From Cryptomeria japonica (taxonomy: Eukaryota > Streptophyta > Pinopsida > Cupressales > Cupressaceae), in NCBI RefSeq assembly GCF_030272615.1, contig NC_081414.1:769492153-769556152 (forward strand): a DNA stretch of 64,000 nucleotides, read 5' to 3'. Shown one piece after another: positions 1-12,379 of the stretch (positions are counted from its first letter, which is position 1; every line of letters starts with the position of its first letter). The notes below the pieces were generated by a model. The model was not told where the DNA came from and did no database searches. It saw only the letters and a list, made by a program, of their open reading frames with translations. Position numbers and translations under genes: made by a program.

Positions 1-916
1 AAGAAAGAGAAACTGGTGAAAGAGAAAGTGGAGAAAGAAAGACAAGAGAAAGAGAGAGAAGAGAAGGAAGAAGAGAAGAAGAAGGAAGAGGAGAAGAAGA
101 AAAAAGAAGATGAGAAGAAGAAGGAGGAAGAGGACAAGAAGAAGGAAGATGAGAAGGAGAAGGAAGAAGAGGAGAAGAGGGAAAAAGAGCGGAAGAAAGA
201 AGAAGAGAAGAAGAGAGTGGAAGAGGAGAAAGAGAAGGCCGCAAAGGTAGCCCAGGAAAAAGAAGAAGAGAAGAAGAAAATAAAAGAGGAGATCAAGGCA
301 AAGGAAGGAGGATAGACTCCTAAGGAAACCAGAGATCAAGCCAAGCAAGTTGATCCCACCAATTCCACTGATTTGACTCTTGCCTGTCTTACTCAATCAG
401 TTGATGAAAGTGAGCTACTAAGGAGCATTCATCTAGCTTAATTTAGATTGGAAGAACTAAGAAAAAAGAAAGAACAAGATGTCATTCAATTTGTTGTTGA
501 CACTCTTTCCAATCTAATTCCCAAAACTAACCTTCCCAGTATCGATTCCTCGCTGGCCAAGTTAAAACTTCTTTGCACAGTAGTAGATGATCAAGTGCAA
601 TATTTAGAAGATGTTGCCCAGGTTTCTATAGAAAAGAAGCATGAAAAAGCTATAAAAGCTTCCTTAGTAAAGAAAATAAGCTATGGGTGAAGGCAACCTA
701 CTCTTGAGCGAAATCTGGCAACCTCACGTATTTTGTGAAGATTCTCTAAAACAAAAGAGTCAACTCCAATCGGAGTTAAAGAAGTATATCGGAAACTTCA
801 AATTGCCATATGATTTGTTCACAGTGTATGGATGGATTGTTCACACTCACCAACGTCAGATTGCAAAGATTGAATCAGAGATTTGCAAGCGGACTCAAGA
901 TCTGCATGAGCTCTAG
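1..916 (+). pseudogene. Lys/Glu-rich coiled-coil protein remnant of element Z
   Basis: The open frame runs from the window edge with a nearly pure Lys/Glu stretch (about residues 5-95). It meets TAG at 313 and TAA at 439, continues in the same frame to 690, then shifts frame at about 683 and ends at 916. The non-repetitive part reads as an amphipathic helical protein with no catalytic motif. It lies directly upstream of G-rich tracts and an LTR, the same position as the last coding region of element A (20724-21606), so I infer an element-encoded protein and not a host gene. Lys/Glu-rich runs match many proteins by composition alone, so no function is assigned. The start lies outside the window. 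Confidence 0.5.
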
Positions 917-1401
917 TTGCTTCTACTACCAAAATTGTAGGTTCTTCAAAAGTGCTTCCTGAACTCGGAGGCCATTACTGTAACATAGGAGATGAGCACT
1001 ATCAATGCAATGGAAGAATTATCCTTCCAGATGAAGACCAAGAGTGAAATTGCTACCTCACTTCTTCATTCATAGTCTTCAGACATGAAGAATTTTCTGA
1101 AAAAACTTTAAATCTCTTTTTGAGAAGTTTTACTCTTTATTGTCATGAACATATACTCTATTTTATGCAATATATAGCTTTGGTAAATTTTAGTGAAACA
1201 GGGAGTGTTTGCATTACTTTGTCATTGTTGGCAAAGGGGGAGTAGTATTGAAAATTTCATGCACATACTTGTAATGTTTGCAAAGGGAGTACTGTATACG
1301 CTTAGGGGGAGTAATTTTGATTATGGCATTTGTTTTTGTTTTGTAAGCACTTAGATGTCAAAATTTTCCTAAGTGTTGCCATCAATGTCAAAGGAGGAGA
1401 T
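917..1401 (+). other. 3' untranslated region of element Z with polypurine tracts
   Basis: No coding potential is visible. Three G-rich tracts resembling AAAGGGGGAG occur at about 1235-1246, 1280-1291 and 1305-1312. The last tract, AAAGGAGGAGAT at about 1390-1401, abuts the LTR and is the likely plus-strand primer site. The same succession of short GGGGGAG tracts before the LTR is seen in A (21660-21880) and G (58110-58490). Confidence 0.6.
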
Positions 1402-2532
1402 TTTTGGTATTTTGATAATGTCTAAGTTGTGATTGTCACTGATGGACACACTTATTTTATGTATGAGTTATTCTCCACCGGTAATATGTGTTGTGTTATT
1501 CACACCGGTATTGTATGCCATTGTATGTATAGTCTTTATTTGTAGAAGACTATCGGTGTTTTGAAGAAGAAGCTTACCGGTTGTAGTGGTATGAAGACCT
1601 CAAGCGGTATGAAGACCTCAAGCAGAACAAAGATCCCTAGCGATAGTTAATCTTTTGATCAGAACATTATGTTCCAGTTTTCCAATCTTATTCATTAATC
1701 TGGTAATCAGTATACTGTGCCAAACCGGTATAATTGTAAAGTGTGATAAGTTATCATCCACCGACACTTTAGTGGTGTTTTTGTGTCATGTTACCAAATA
1801 TGTCTAGATGCACTATACCTAGGAAATTGTAGTCTAATATTATTGGACCAACATGAAATCAAATTCCTATATGAGGACATCATGTCTAGGTTTTTGAGGG
1901 ATTGATGTGTGCAAGTATTGTAGAGCATATTAGTTCTGTGTGAAATAGGTATCTCACTGCAGAGCTTGTGAGTGCAAAGGATAAAACATTGAAGTAATGT
2001 TGTAATGCATTAATGGAGAACTATTAAGGATCTAATCAAGCATTTTGTGATATCTTCTAGATCATTCACTTGTTGATTACTAACCTCTTCGATAAGTCTG
2101 AAACCCTTAACCGGGTAGGCCCAGCCAAGCCTATTGTAAATCCTCTAACAAGGTGGTTCATAATCATGGATCTGAAATCCTTTAACAGGGTAGTCTTTAA
2201 TAGGACTTATCTCCTAATAGAGATCTGGATTCTGAACAGGATTTGTTCTACTGAAGAACATTATAAGGCCTTAACCAGTCTGGTTACTATTCTACAAATA
2301 GTTTACTTGTGAGTTTCACTCACCGTGGTTTTTCCCATTTGGGTTTCCACATCAAAATATCTTGTGTTACGGTGATTGTGCTTCTATGGGTGAATGCTTT
2401 ATTTGCTATTTGGCTTTTTTTTTAACTAGTTTGTTGCTTACACTACTACACCGGTCTATTGGAAAATTGTTTAAGAGTTTGGTTAAGTTCTTAGGCATAC
2501 TAATTCACCCCCCCCCCTCTTAGTATTCATCA
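1402..2532 (+). repeat. 3' LTR of element Z (copia type)
   Basis: The LTR starts right after the polypurine tract; the expected TGTTGG start is changed to TTTTGG. It ends near a poly-C run followed by CTCTTAGT and a terminal CATCA. About 1.13 kb. Inside is a tandem copy of an 18-bp unit at about 1588-1624 and the conserved hairpin module GTGG…CCAC at 2325-2350 shared with the other copia LTRs here. Only one LTR is in the window, so a target duplication cannot be tested. Confidence 0.7.
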
Positions 2533-2779
2533 AATTTTTTTCTTGTCATTATTTTGTGGATTCATAATCCCTATGATCACTCCCTTAGAGACATAAATAT
2601 TATTATATTTCAAAAAATCTATAATGTATGATATTTTGATCTCCTTAATGCCATCTATTGCTCATACAAGGTCTACAATTATCATGTATGTGCTACCATT
2701 CATTAACACTTGACAAGATCATTGTTTCTCCTACAAATCTCCATTATGTAGACTACCATTTCTCATTACTATAATATGG
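2533..2779. other. AT-rich spacer
   Basis: About 250 bp between the LTR of Z and the presumed LTR of F. I see no coding or repeat structure. Confidence 0.4.
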
Positions 2780-3923
2780 TGAAAATTGAGAATTAGGGTT
2801 TAAGATAATAAAACCACTAAATAGCCTAGTTCATACACATACATTGAAAGAGGATGGAAAATAATAGATCTAGGCTCAATCCTAATAGGAAAGGGCTATG
2901 AGATTTTGATTGGATTCAATTGGGTTAGGGTTATCCTCTTTATTAAGTTGAGTTGTATTAATTGTGAAATTAGGGCAAAACAATGAAGTATTGAAGCAAT
3001 CTAACATACAATAAGCTACAAATATCCTACTAAACCACAAACTTGGATCTAGGAAAAATATGTGTCAAACCTATTCCTAGAAGATTGGCTTGATTTTTTG
3101 GGACTAGGTAGCACATATCCACCCAAGTCCTCTGGATTTTCTTGGTCAAAAGTTCACCTATCCATCATTGTTGACTCTACCAAATTTTGTAAGTACAAAT
3201 CTACACCTATTTCCTATAGGGGTTTTCCTTAGGTCATACCTCGGTTTTGGAATTAACTATGAAATTGAATTGAAAAATATAATGAAATACCAAAGTAATG
3301 TACTTTCCTTTTTAGGGAAAGACTATATCTAAAATGTAATGTTGAAAAACCACAATGTTTACCTTGATGGTGTTTTGTTTGTTTTCACAAAAGCAATTAG
3401 GGTTCTATGTAGGATGTCTTCATAAAACATGGATTATGAATTCCATCTTCAATGCTTGATCTTGACTCCACTTCTTCTCCAATGCTTGATGAATGATTGA
3501 TTGCTTACTCACCTAAATTTTATAGTGTAGGATGATAAATTGATTGATTAAGTTTCAAATGAGAGGGGTAGACCTCATTTTATACTTGTCTACCCAAAAA
3601 TCAAATTAATTTTCTAGAGTAGCCCGACATGGGATCTAGCTCAGTCAAATTATGAGACCATTATGAGGCCCCAAGATGGGAACTAATTGAGAGGACCATG
3701 GCGTTGGGCACTATGGTCCTAGTTTAGGACCAGGGCACCTAGCGCCATGGTCTTGGAAATTAGGGATCCAGGTTTTGGGGGAGACTATGGAGATGGTAGA
3801 AAATCAATTTTGATAGGTGGTGTGAACAGAATTAACAATTCAATCAGGCCTCGAAAGCCAAAGTACCAAAGTGAGGTCCAAGTGAGGAAAAAATTATAGG
3901 TGGGTACAATTTAAGATGCTATA
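2780..3923 (-). repeat. Probable 3' LTR of gypsy remnant F
   Basis: The right edge is set by a minus-strand polypurine tract (AAAGTGGGGGATAAA, about 3924-3940) followed by TATAGCATC, a likely decayed TGTAGCATC start. The left edge, about 2780, is only a guess because no second LTR is present. The segment is non-coding and has a GC-richer patch at 3620-3790. Confidence 0.4.
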
Positions 3924-4980
3924 TTTATCCCCCACTTTAGCAAGAGTATGAGATTAAGCATACTCATTGTAAAGTACTAAGTTGCATTGGAAGACTTCAA
4001 TCAATATATCAAGGAACCAAGATACACTATGCCCCTAGGGACTTTAGGATATCATAACTCTAACATTGAGATAAAATGGACAATGAAAGAAATGAGGAGA
4101 GTCGATAACACATGATTGCACTAGCCTAGTAAGGTTTTCTTACTATGAGTCATGAGAGAAAAATACCAAATTACAAAGCAAAAGGCTCAATTTTCAAAGT
4201 AGCTTGAGTATGAAACATGTCATAGTGTGTGCAAAAAGGTGTAGCATTGAGGAGAGTGTATGCCCCCACATTAAAGCAATTGAATACACCTTATCAAGAT
4301 AAATTTCTTTAAGGTAGCATGCATCCAAAATATAAGGAGGGTACCACAGTGATATGCCCCCAAGAAAGAACAAATCAAAGGACAATGCTCACAAAACATA
4401 TATGAAAAAGGCACATAAGGGATCCACTAACTTCAGGGTTAGTATGCTCTTATGATAAATAATGTGTATCAAAGATATTTATAAATAATTGACCTCACCC
4501 CTCAAAGGTAGTGGAACTACAAACATAATGGAAGAATGGAACATGTGTCTTTTTCAGTCAACATGGAAGAGACCGAAAGAGATCTCAACACTTTGCATCA
4601 TCTCCAAGTAGACAACACAAGGGACATCATATAGAAGAATATAGATACAAATAGAATAATGTCACAACAAATTAGGCCTATTTATTACCTTGTACTAATG
4701 GAGTAACAAGGTTCATCCAAAGACAACCTAACATAACACAAAAACAATCACAAGAGAAACACATTACAAACAAGAAAACACACAAGATAGGATCAATGAC
4801 ATGAATAAAGATAATCAAGAAAATCATCCATCTCCCAATATTACTAAACATTATTTTGGTAAGGTGGACAAGATGCAAGAGGAGCTACTTTGAGCATGAC
4901 AGATGGAGCTACTACAAGTTCCAAACAAGGACCATGCTCTAATGATGAGTCACTTTGTTTGTCACTTCCTAGGGTTAATT
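3924..4980 (-). other. Non-coding 3' part of gypsy remnant F
   Basis: About 1 kb between the protease-linker coding remnant and the presumed 3' LTR, where RT, RNase H and integrase would be expected. Short minus-strand frames at 4194-4385 and 4678-4878 match no family I know and carry no RT motif, so I treat this stretch as non-coding. Confidence 0.45.
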
Positions 4981-4984
4981 CTTT

Positions 4985-6664
4985 TTAAAAATGTGAAATT
5001 AAGCCATGATTAACATCGATAAGTTCATACATATCATCAAAAGAATTAGAATCAACATTGTTAGTATGAACAAAGTCATCATCCATATCATCATTTATAT
5101 TAATAAAAATAGGATCTCTAACATGAAAAGAACATGAACCATCATTTGTCTTAAGCATTTTTAATCTTGGTGATTTAGGTGGAACTTCCTCCCTAGGGTT
5201 AGGCAAAGGCTGGACAAATGGGATCAAGTCAACATTTGGTGTCTTTGGGGAGGAAATGGTTTGGGAAGCAACATTACAAGCCTTAGCATGATGTCTTTAT
5301 CGATGTTCTCTAGCACAACAATTCCTTTTAGTTTTAGCCAAGACTTGTGAAGGTTGAGAATCAATGGACATATGCTTCATGTCTTCCATTAATGGAGGAT
5401 GAATGAGAGAATCCCTACTAGGTTGCGAAATAGAAGATGCTAAGTGCTTTCCTTTATAAGATGTAGGATATGGTACTAAGGCATATATGGGAGGAGTAGA
5501 AGGAGTAGGAAGAATCCTTGGTCCATTATGGGGAGGAGGAATATCCATAGGTATGGGATCTCTATGCTTAATCAAGGACATGATCATCTCATTTTTCCAC
5601 TTCTCATAAGATAAGAAAAGGATGTCACTTCGAGGCTTCAGAGGTTCAAGTTACTGAGGCCAAAAGTAATCAAGGGTGAAATTACCACGCTTCATTGTGT
5701 TTTGGTAAAGGCTATGATTAATTATTATGATAGTGCCATTATGAGGGAATTTAAAATAATTTAAGTTGTAGAATAGATAGCTTTCATGGAAGAGAGCCAA
5801 GGATGTCCCAAGTTCACACGAAACTGATCCATTATAGGAATGATAACAAAAGTCACATCTAGGAACTTAGTACCAACCTCAACAGGGAGAGTAATGGAAC
5901 CAATAGTAGGGCAAGAGAAACCATCATACACCTTGACCATCACATCAAATTTATCATATGTAACTTGATGCAATTGTAAAGTATAAATATATTCCTTAAT
6001 TATCATATTCACCATACACACTAGATCAATGAGCACTCCTCGTGAGATTTTTTCTTTAATCTTCACAATTATATATAATGGGCCATCTGGTACAATAATA
6101 GTCTCACTACCTAGATCAAAAGTAATGCATAGATCTTTAGGAGGTATAGTTTTATCCACTGGAGATTCACAACATGATTAGACTCCATACCAAGGTCATT
6201 GGGAGAAAAGGAAAGAGACTTAGACTAAACAACATTAGTAGAGTGAGAAGGAAAAGAATTGGTGAATATTTAGAGGTTTTGATTAGGAGGAGCTACTGAC
6301 TTGTTTCCTTTTTCATTCACACCAGCTACATATATGGTATTGTTATCAATATAGTCTTGAATCTTGCTTCTTAATGTATAACATTTCTCAGTATCATGGT
6401 TGGCTTGATGGTGATATTAACAAAAGGATTTGGGATCATGGTATGATGGAAAATATTTGAGGTATCAATTGTCTTTATGGGAGGAATTTTCAACACATTG
6501 TCATTTATCAACCTCAAAATTATACTATGCAAAGATTCAAAAAGAGGAGAAAAATATTTTCTAAAGTATTTGGAAAAAGGAGCCACACCTAATGTTGTGT
6601 CTGTTTCTTGAGTGTTGATGTTGTCATTTATCTTGATATATCCTTTGTTTGATTTAAAATTCAC
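4985..6664 (-). pseudogene. gypsy gag C-terminus, protease and proline-rich linker (element F)
   Basis: Minus-strand fragments in more than one frame. At 6664-6330 lies the end of gag, with a C…H…C knuckle-like region (NHDTEKC) and an IQDYID tail typical of plant gypsy gag. At 6159-5761 lies the aspartyl protease, seen from its second half: SITLPVEVG, then NLGHPWLSSMKAI, the LGHPW motif of plant gypsy proteases. A proline-rich linker follows (5587-5297), then an acidic segment (5227-4985). In autonomous relatives RT comes next; here none is visible. The N-terminal half of gag and the 5' LTR are also missing, probably cut by the LTR of E. Known: protease matures Gag-Pol inside the particle. 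Inference: F is a dead, internally deleted copy. Confidence 0.7.
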
Positions 6665-6699
6665 AAATTATTATTGAGCACCTTCATTCTTATCTACGA

Positions 6700-7949
6700 G
6701 AGTTATTAAAGGAGATTATTCGAATTGACTCACTCGAAGCTAAATTTGAAGCACTACACACAATTTCATAAAGGAAGTAAACCCAAAATATAGAAGTTTT
6801 ATCTCTAATATAATTTTGTAAATTAGCAATAAAAGTGTACTAAAGTAGTAAATAAGCATAAATTGCATAATCAGATATCAAAGAGCGAATCACAATTCTA
6901 ATCTAATCAATATTACTCGTAAATGACAATAGAATAATGCAACATCAATTGAATTGAAAGAATGGTCTATTTAAAACTCCCTCAATTGAAATAGCAAGGC
7001 TTCCATTGATATTCTCCATTGTTGATGATGTAGGTGGCTCTCAGGTATTGCAGTTGATTTCCTGTATAATATGGACAACAATTTTGAAGACTATGATTAT
7101 GTGATTCTAGTTTGAATTGAGAAAATGATATTGAATTTATAGATTTTCAACACAAAGGGGGTGAGAAATAGAACTCAAGTGTTGACTGATTGATAGATAA
7201 CTGAAATTGATTGATCAGTGAACTAGTCATGATTTTTTTTTAACTCATTTGATTTATTTGTTAATAGGATTGATTAGAGAGTGAACTCAATAGATTGGCT
7301 AGTAAACTCATTTGATTGATCAATAAATTGAATAGACTAGGGAGATGACTGAATTGATGGATTAGTCATAAAAAGTTGATTTTGAGTTAAAAAAGATGAT
7401 TGATGAGTTAACTGATTAGACAACTGATTTGATCAATTAGTTTTGATTTTAGCATGTGTTGGAGGATTTTCATTTTCAATTTGGATTTCAATTTAGTCAT
7501 TTGAATCTAAAATGCACATGAAAATAACTGAAATCCATATTTGGTGAAATGTGAAATTAGATGAAATGATATGAAAATCAAATTTGGGGAAAATGAAATG
7601 AAATTAGATGGAATTAATTGGAATTATAATTTGGAGAATTGGAGGAATTTAATTAATTAATTTAAATTATTTAAATAAAATTATTTAAACTTAGGAGATT
7701 GAATTAATTAAATAATAAAGATTATTTAACTAAGGAAAATGTCGCAATTAATTAAATAATTGATATTTAATTAATAATTAAGGTATGGTTAATTGATTAA
7801 ATGATGAAATGATAGAAATTCGATAATTAGGATTGTTGAAGGGTGATGATTAGAAGAAATAGTTAGTTTAATCAAATAATTAAAGAATTACTTAATTAAT
7901 TAGATGAATAATTAGTATACGATTAATGAGACATTTTTAGGTGTCTACA
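6700..7949 (-). repeat. 3' LTR of gypsy element E (left edge uncertain)
   Basis: The right edge matches the LTR edge of element D: the minus strand begins TGTAGACACCTAAAA, preceded by a CAAAGAGGGGCAAA polypurine tract. The 300 bp inside the edge are built of AATTAATT and TTAAATAA words as in D's LTR, so the two are related. The left edge is not defined by a second copy. A GATTGATT-rich patch occupies 7170-7440. Confidence 0.5.
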
Positions 7950-7966
7950 TTTGCCCCTCTTTGACA
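7950..7966 (-). promoter_or_regulatory. Polypurine tract of element E
   Basis: Minus strand CAAAGAGGGGCAAA directly abutting the LTR start, placed as in element D at 33756-33775. It is the expected primer for plus-strand DNA synthesis. Confidence 0.6.
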
Positions 7967-8325
7967 CAATGTTGGAACGACGTTGTTTCAAAGAAAACGA
8001 AAATAAAACTATCCCAGTATGTCCTGGTGACACTCAGGGTATAAATATGCCCCCTTAGAAAAAGTGGTCGAAAAATTATGGAATGAAGACCAGTTTTTTG
8101 GAAATGTGTTGGATAGTGATAATATGATGTTTGATATGGTTTTGATCTCATTTGCTATGTCTACAACTGTGTTGAATTTGGGGGGTTTCACGGTCGTTAT
8201 GGTGATAAAAACCCTAATTTTTTAGCTTATAAATTGAAAATTGGTATAGATTTGAGCTCATTTCATTATTTTTCTTTGTAAGAAGTCCTTAAAGATATTA
8301 GTTCTTTCAGTGTCCTTGGAGAGAA

Positions 8326-9840
8326 ATGACAGGTCACAGAGTGAGGCTGCATTTATCCGAGCGAGTGTTGTCTTATCAGAGACCTCGCGACACATGTGAC
8401 ATGGTGAGTTGTTATGATTTTTGTGCTCGTTTGTATCTTTTTATTCCAAAATTTTAATCGTTTTATGGTATGTCATCTTTCGTGAATTTCACAATTGACT
8501 ATCGATTTTTCCGCAATTGATATTAGTATCTCACAATTGATATTTTATGTCGCACTTTCTTTTCTTGATTCGTATTTGCTCAAATCACTTCGTAGTTGCT
8601 AATTTTATTTCGCATTTAAAAATTTTGCTTCGTAGTTGACATAAGTATGTCGCATTTGCTAATGAAGGAAATTTTTCTTATGCATCTTGATAATTTGATG
8701 ATGTAACTGGTTCATTTTAATGTTTTCCAAATGTAGGCGCATTATCCAGTACTACTTGCTAGATAGACGAGGCTAGATGGTCTTGATCGACGTCGTGAGT
8801 TGGACCTAGAGGATACTGCTTTGTTACGACATGTTGTATTGTATCATATAGCGCATTTGCTTGAGAGTACGGCCAACAGGGCCATGATTACTATGTTGAT
8901 TGAGCGGTGGCATTCAAAGACATGTTCTTTTCATCTATCGATAGATGATGCATCCATCACACTTGAGGATGGGTGGTGTATCTTACACATTGTGATATTT
9001 GGTACATGAGTTACTTTTGATCGTCGTGATGGTGTATCTGCTTTGTGTACATTGTTTGAGTGTGAGGAGTAGGATCTACATATTTGTGGTCCTTATGAGA
9101 TTCATTGGGATGATTTTGATCATGATGATCTCACCATTGTTCTTTCTCGCATTGTTGTTGGATTATTGATCCTTGATAGACGTACCCATGGTTTCCCTAT
9201 TGGATGGGGATGAGTCATGCATGATATGATTATCGATAGACGGGTGTTTTCTTGGGGTCCCTGTCTTCTTGCTACTTTGTATCATCAGATGCATGGGATT
9301 GTTTACTTGTAGTAGAAATCAGTTGGATGTGGCATTACTTTTCTCCAAACATGGGCTTGGGAGCACATAGCTATCTTTCGTCTCGCATTACATATTGATT
9401 TAGAGCTAGATCAGCCATATGCTTATAGGTACACTATTGGTGTGATACATAGGGCATCAGGTAACATCTTGTATTGTCGTCATCGGATTGATATCTTACA
9501 GTATTTATCATGGAGACCTTATCTTGTCTCAGTTAGGCTGATGATTCCTTGCATCTTCATTTTTGTCGACAACAAAGATATCTTATTGGTCGAGACGTGG
9601 GTGGTCATAGAGTTATTAATATGCATCTTCATAGTCGTCTACTCTGATAGTTTGGGGAGATACAGGGTACTCTAGATGTGACAACTTATTTTGCTCGCAC
9701 TACTCAAGAGGTTGGTGATTGGGGTGCTTGCATGCAGCCTCATGTTGTTATTGTTGAGTTTGATGCTCTTGCTCCTATTCAGTGGGGATGGCAGGTTGGT
9801 GTAGAGGATCCAGGGTCCATACCACAATGTAGTGTATGGT
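8326..9840 (+). pseudogene. Plant mobile domain (PMD) protein pseudogene with one intron, antisense in gypsy E
   Basis: Exon 1 (8326-8403) encodes 26 residues from ATG. An intron with GT at 8404 and AG at 8735-8736 follows in phase 0, then exon 2 from 8737. Exon 2 contains hallmarks of the plant mobile domain family: IERWHSKTCSFHL and SITLEDGWCIL at about 8905-8985, then LDRRTHGFPIGW and VFSWGPCLLATLYHQMHG at about 9170-9300, then TFLQTWAWEHIAIF near 9340-9380. Stops (for example at about 8764 and 9009) and later frameshifts make it non-functional. PMD proteins are known both as host genes and as passengers of mobile elements. This copy reads opposite to the retroelement whose LTR lies at 7949. 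Copia B interrupts its 3' part at 9854. Confidence 0.82.
8404..8736 (+). other. Intron of the PMD pseudogene with degenerate short repeats
   Basis: GT…AG bounded and phase 0. Between about 8510 and 8670 it holds at least six degenerate units of the form TCGYAKTTG followed by an AT-rich tail. The intron call rests on splice consensus and frame continuity only. Confidence 0.6.
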
Positions 9841-9853
9841 GGATATGATGGTA

Positions 9854-11245
9854 TGATGAAATAATAAGTATCCGGTCAACTACTCAGAGGGGGTGGTGAA
9901 TCAGTAGATAGAAAAACTGATACAAACTTCACCAATCTTAAAATAAATCTCTCAAAGTAAACTTAGAACTATCAATGTAATACCACTGTCGAGATAAAAA
10001 CTCATAAGATAAACCAATTGATTGTTACAGCAAATTAATAGTAAACAACTTCAAACTCACAAACATCCAAATGCTTTTTCATATGTCAACAAACTTCATT
10101 TCTCAATGCTTCCGCTTATCATGACTTATCAAAGTAGTTAAGTAGTTAAGTAAATCAACCATAAGAACATAACCACAAAAACATTCACCACTTGACACAA
10201 ATATTTTTGATGTGGAAACCCAAATGGGAAAAACCACAGTGAGATGAAACTCACAAGATAACTATCTAAACTCTTCTGAAGTTCGCCCTATTAGGAGCCT
10301 AGCTTGTTAAAGCTTTACAAAAGTCATGTTAAGAACTAATCCTATTAGGAATCACCCAGTTAATGGATTGACTACAATGCCTTGTTAGAAGCAATACCTT
10401 GTAAGGAGTAACCTCAGTAGAGGATTTAAAAATCCAAGCTAATGGACCACCTTGTTAGAGGATTTGAATAGCACCAATCTTGTTAGAGCTTACCCGATTA
10501 GGGGATTTCAATTATGTTGTAATTGTTAGAAAACAACAGGAGTTTGCTGATCTGTTTGAATAGCACTACACTTGCTTGTTCAGATCCTTTTCATGCTCCT
10601 ATCTACCTTTACTAAAACTGCAAATATATCATCCAGTTCAGCATCCACACACTCAACTGATCTTTGCCAACACTTAAACTAAACAACTTCATTGACCTTA
10701 TAAACAAATCAATTAGGTCGATAACACAACAAAAACCTAATTCTCAAAGAGATTACAAACAAATCAGTTCAAGTATGACTGTTGGATTACATAGCAATCT
10801 GTGCACATCAATCAAGAAAACCTTGATCACTACTTGATCACCACTTCATCAAACTTAGTAACTCATCACGTGCTTTGCATTATGTGTAATACATTTTCTC
10901 ATTCCCTAGACAAAAACTGTTACATCAACATGCCAAAATCACTTGAAATTATCTTCATACAATAATCATATGTGTCATAATCATTACCGCTCATCATCAA
11001 ATTATAAACCAATATAATCAATTCACCAAACTTAATCGGTTAGGGTTTATCAAAAATAAAAGGTAGGGTTTACCGGTTACCAATACAACTCCCAGATTCT
11101 TCTTACCAGTTATAGTTCCCTTCACTTGCTCATCCTATTGGTTATAAAACAATATTACAACAATATCAACAATATCATTACCGGTTAATTGACATCAATG
11201 ACAGCATAGCATATCATTAATGCAATCTTCATGCAAATGCCAACA
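9854..11245 (-). repeat. 3' LTR of copia element B
   Basis: About 1.39 kb. The right edge is CCAACA next to a polypurine tract; on the minus strand the LTR starts TGTTGGCATTTGCATG. The left edge TGATGAA is set by analogy with the LTR of C (28539), where the primer-binding site marks the edge. It contains the minus-strand poly-G/CACCCCC terminal block near 9888 and the conserved hairpin module at 10212-10237. It lies inside the PMD pseudogene of E. Confidence 0.75.
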
Positions 11246-11261
11246 ATCTCCCCCTTTGGCA
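11246..11261 (-). promoter_or_regulatory. Polypurine tract of copia B
   Basis: Minus strand GCCAAAGGGGGAGAT immediately before the TGTTGG start of the 3' LTR. Identical in layout to C (24123-24138) and G (58476-58490). Confidence 0.75.
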
Positions 11262-11589
11262 TTGATGGCAATACAAGTATCAATACCATTGATTGCTGCT
11301 ATGATTGTGAAATAAGAATCCTGGTTTACATTACCAATTATTCACCATGCTCTCCATGTCTTCAGCTTGTCACTGGTTCTTCTCCTCATAATCACATAAT
11401 TATTCTCCCCCTTTGACAGCAATGTCAAATTGAAAGTAGAACGTGTAATGTCAAATTTCACTATACCGCATCAACAACCTGCAACTTGATGCTCCCCCTA
11501 TGGAATAACTCTACTTCTACACCAATCCTTCTGTAAAATTTTTGCAAGTAGCTCTGGAACTAATGTAATATACATCATGCTTAACTGAC
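11262..11589 (-). other. 3' untranslated region of copia B
   Basis: Non-coding stretch between the RNase H end and the polypurine tract. It contains further CCCCC/GGGGG tracts (about 11405 and 11493), as in the other copia 3' ends here. No gene is seen. Confidence 0.5.
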
Positions 11590-12370
11590 CTCATGAAGAG
11601 GGACAACCCCTAGCTAACTTCTAAGATACTCAAAAGTAGTCTTAGGGAGAGGTTTAGTAAAGATGTATGCAAGTTCCTCCTTGGTAGAAACATGCTCCAA
11701 GATCACATCTTTACTTTGCATTTCTTCCCTTAAGAAATGATACTTCAATCCAATATGCTTGGTTCATGGGTGCAAAACAAGGTTCTTGGAAATATTTATG
11801 GCACTTGTATTATCACATAAGATCTTTATAGGTTCTAAAATCTTCATCTTAATACCTTCCAAAATGTGCCTCATCAAAATAGCCTGAGTACAATTCATGT
11901 AAGCTGCAACATACTCAGCTTCAATAGTAGATTGTGATGTACAACTATGCTTCTTACTACTCCATGAAACAAGTCTTCCTCCAAGAAAAAAATGCTCCAC
12001 CAATTGTCCTTTTCTAGTCATCAACATTTCTTTCCCAATCTGCATCTGTGTGCGCCTTTAAATCAAAATTTCCTCGATATGGATACCATAATCCATAGTC
12101 AATAGTACCTTTCAAGTATCTAAAAATTCTTTTGGTTGCTATCAGATGTGTTTCTTTAGGATTCTTCTGGAATCTAGCAACTTTGCCAACTGCATGAGCT
12201 ATGTCTGGTCTGTTGTGAACAACATAGTGCAATTTTCTAATCATTGACCTATATTCCTTCTCATCAACAGATTTGGACTCATCTTCCTTAGGTAACTTAC
12301 AACCTGTAACCATTGGTGTCCCAACTGGTTTACAGTCACTCATAACAAATGTCTTCAAAACCTCTTTCAC
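11590..12370 (-). pseudogene. RNase H domain of copia B
   Basis: Two overlapping minus-strand frames (12370-12014 and 12045-11764) separated by a frameshift give the copia RNase H. The first begins in the RT-RNase H connection (KPVGTPM, then RPDIAHAVG, RYLKGT) and reaches HTDADW. The second carries SWSSKKHSCTSQSTIEAEY and the LCDNTSAINISKN block; DIFTKPL remnants follow to about 11600. The DAD and EAEY acidic residues are present, but the frameshift breaks the domain between them. Role in the family: degrades the RNA strand during reverse transcription. It is downstream of RT in the usual copia order. Confidence 0.85.
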
Positions 12371-12379
12371 ATACTTAGA

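Noticed and set aside
1-315. Host gene for a Lys/Glu-rich nuclear protein
   Set aside because: Interrupted by stops, followed by polypurine tracts and an LTR; better explained as an element-encoded remnant.
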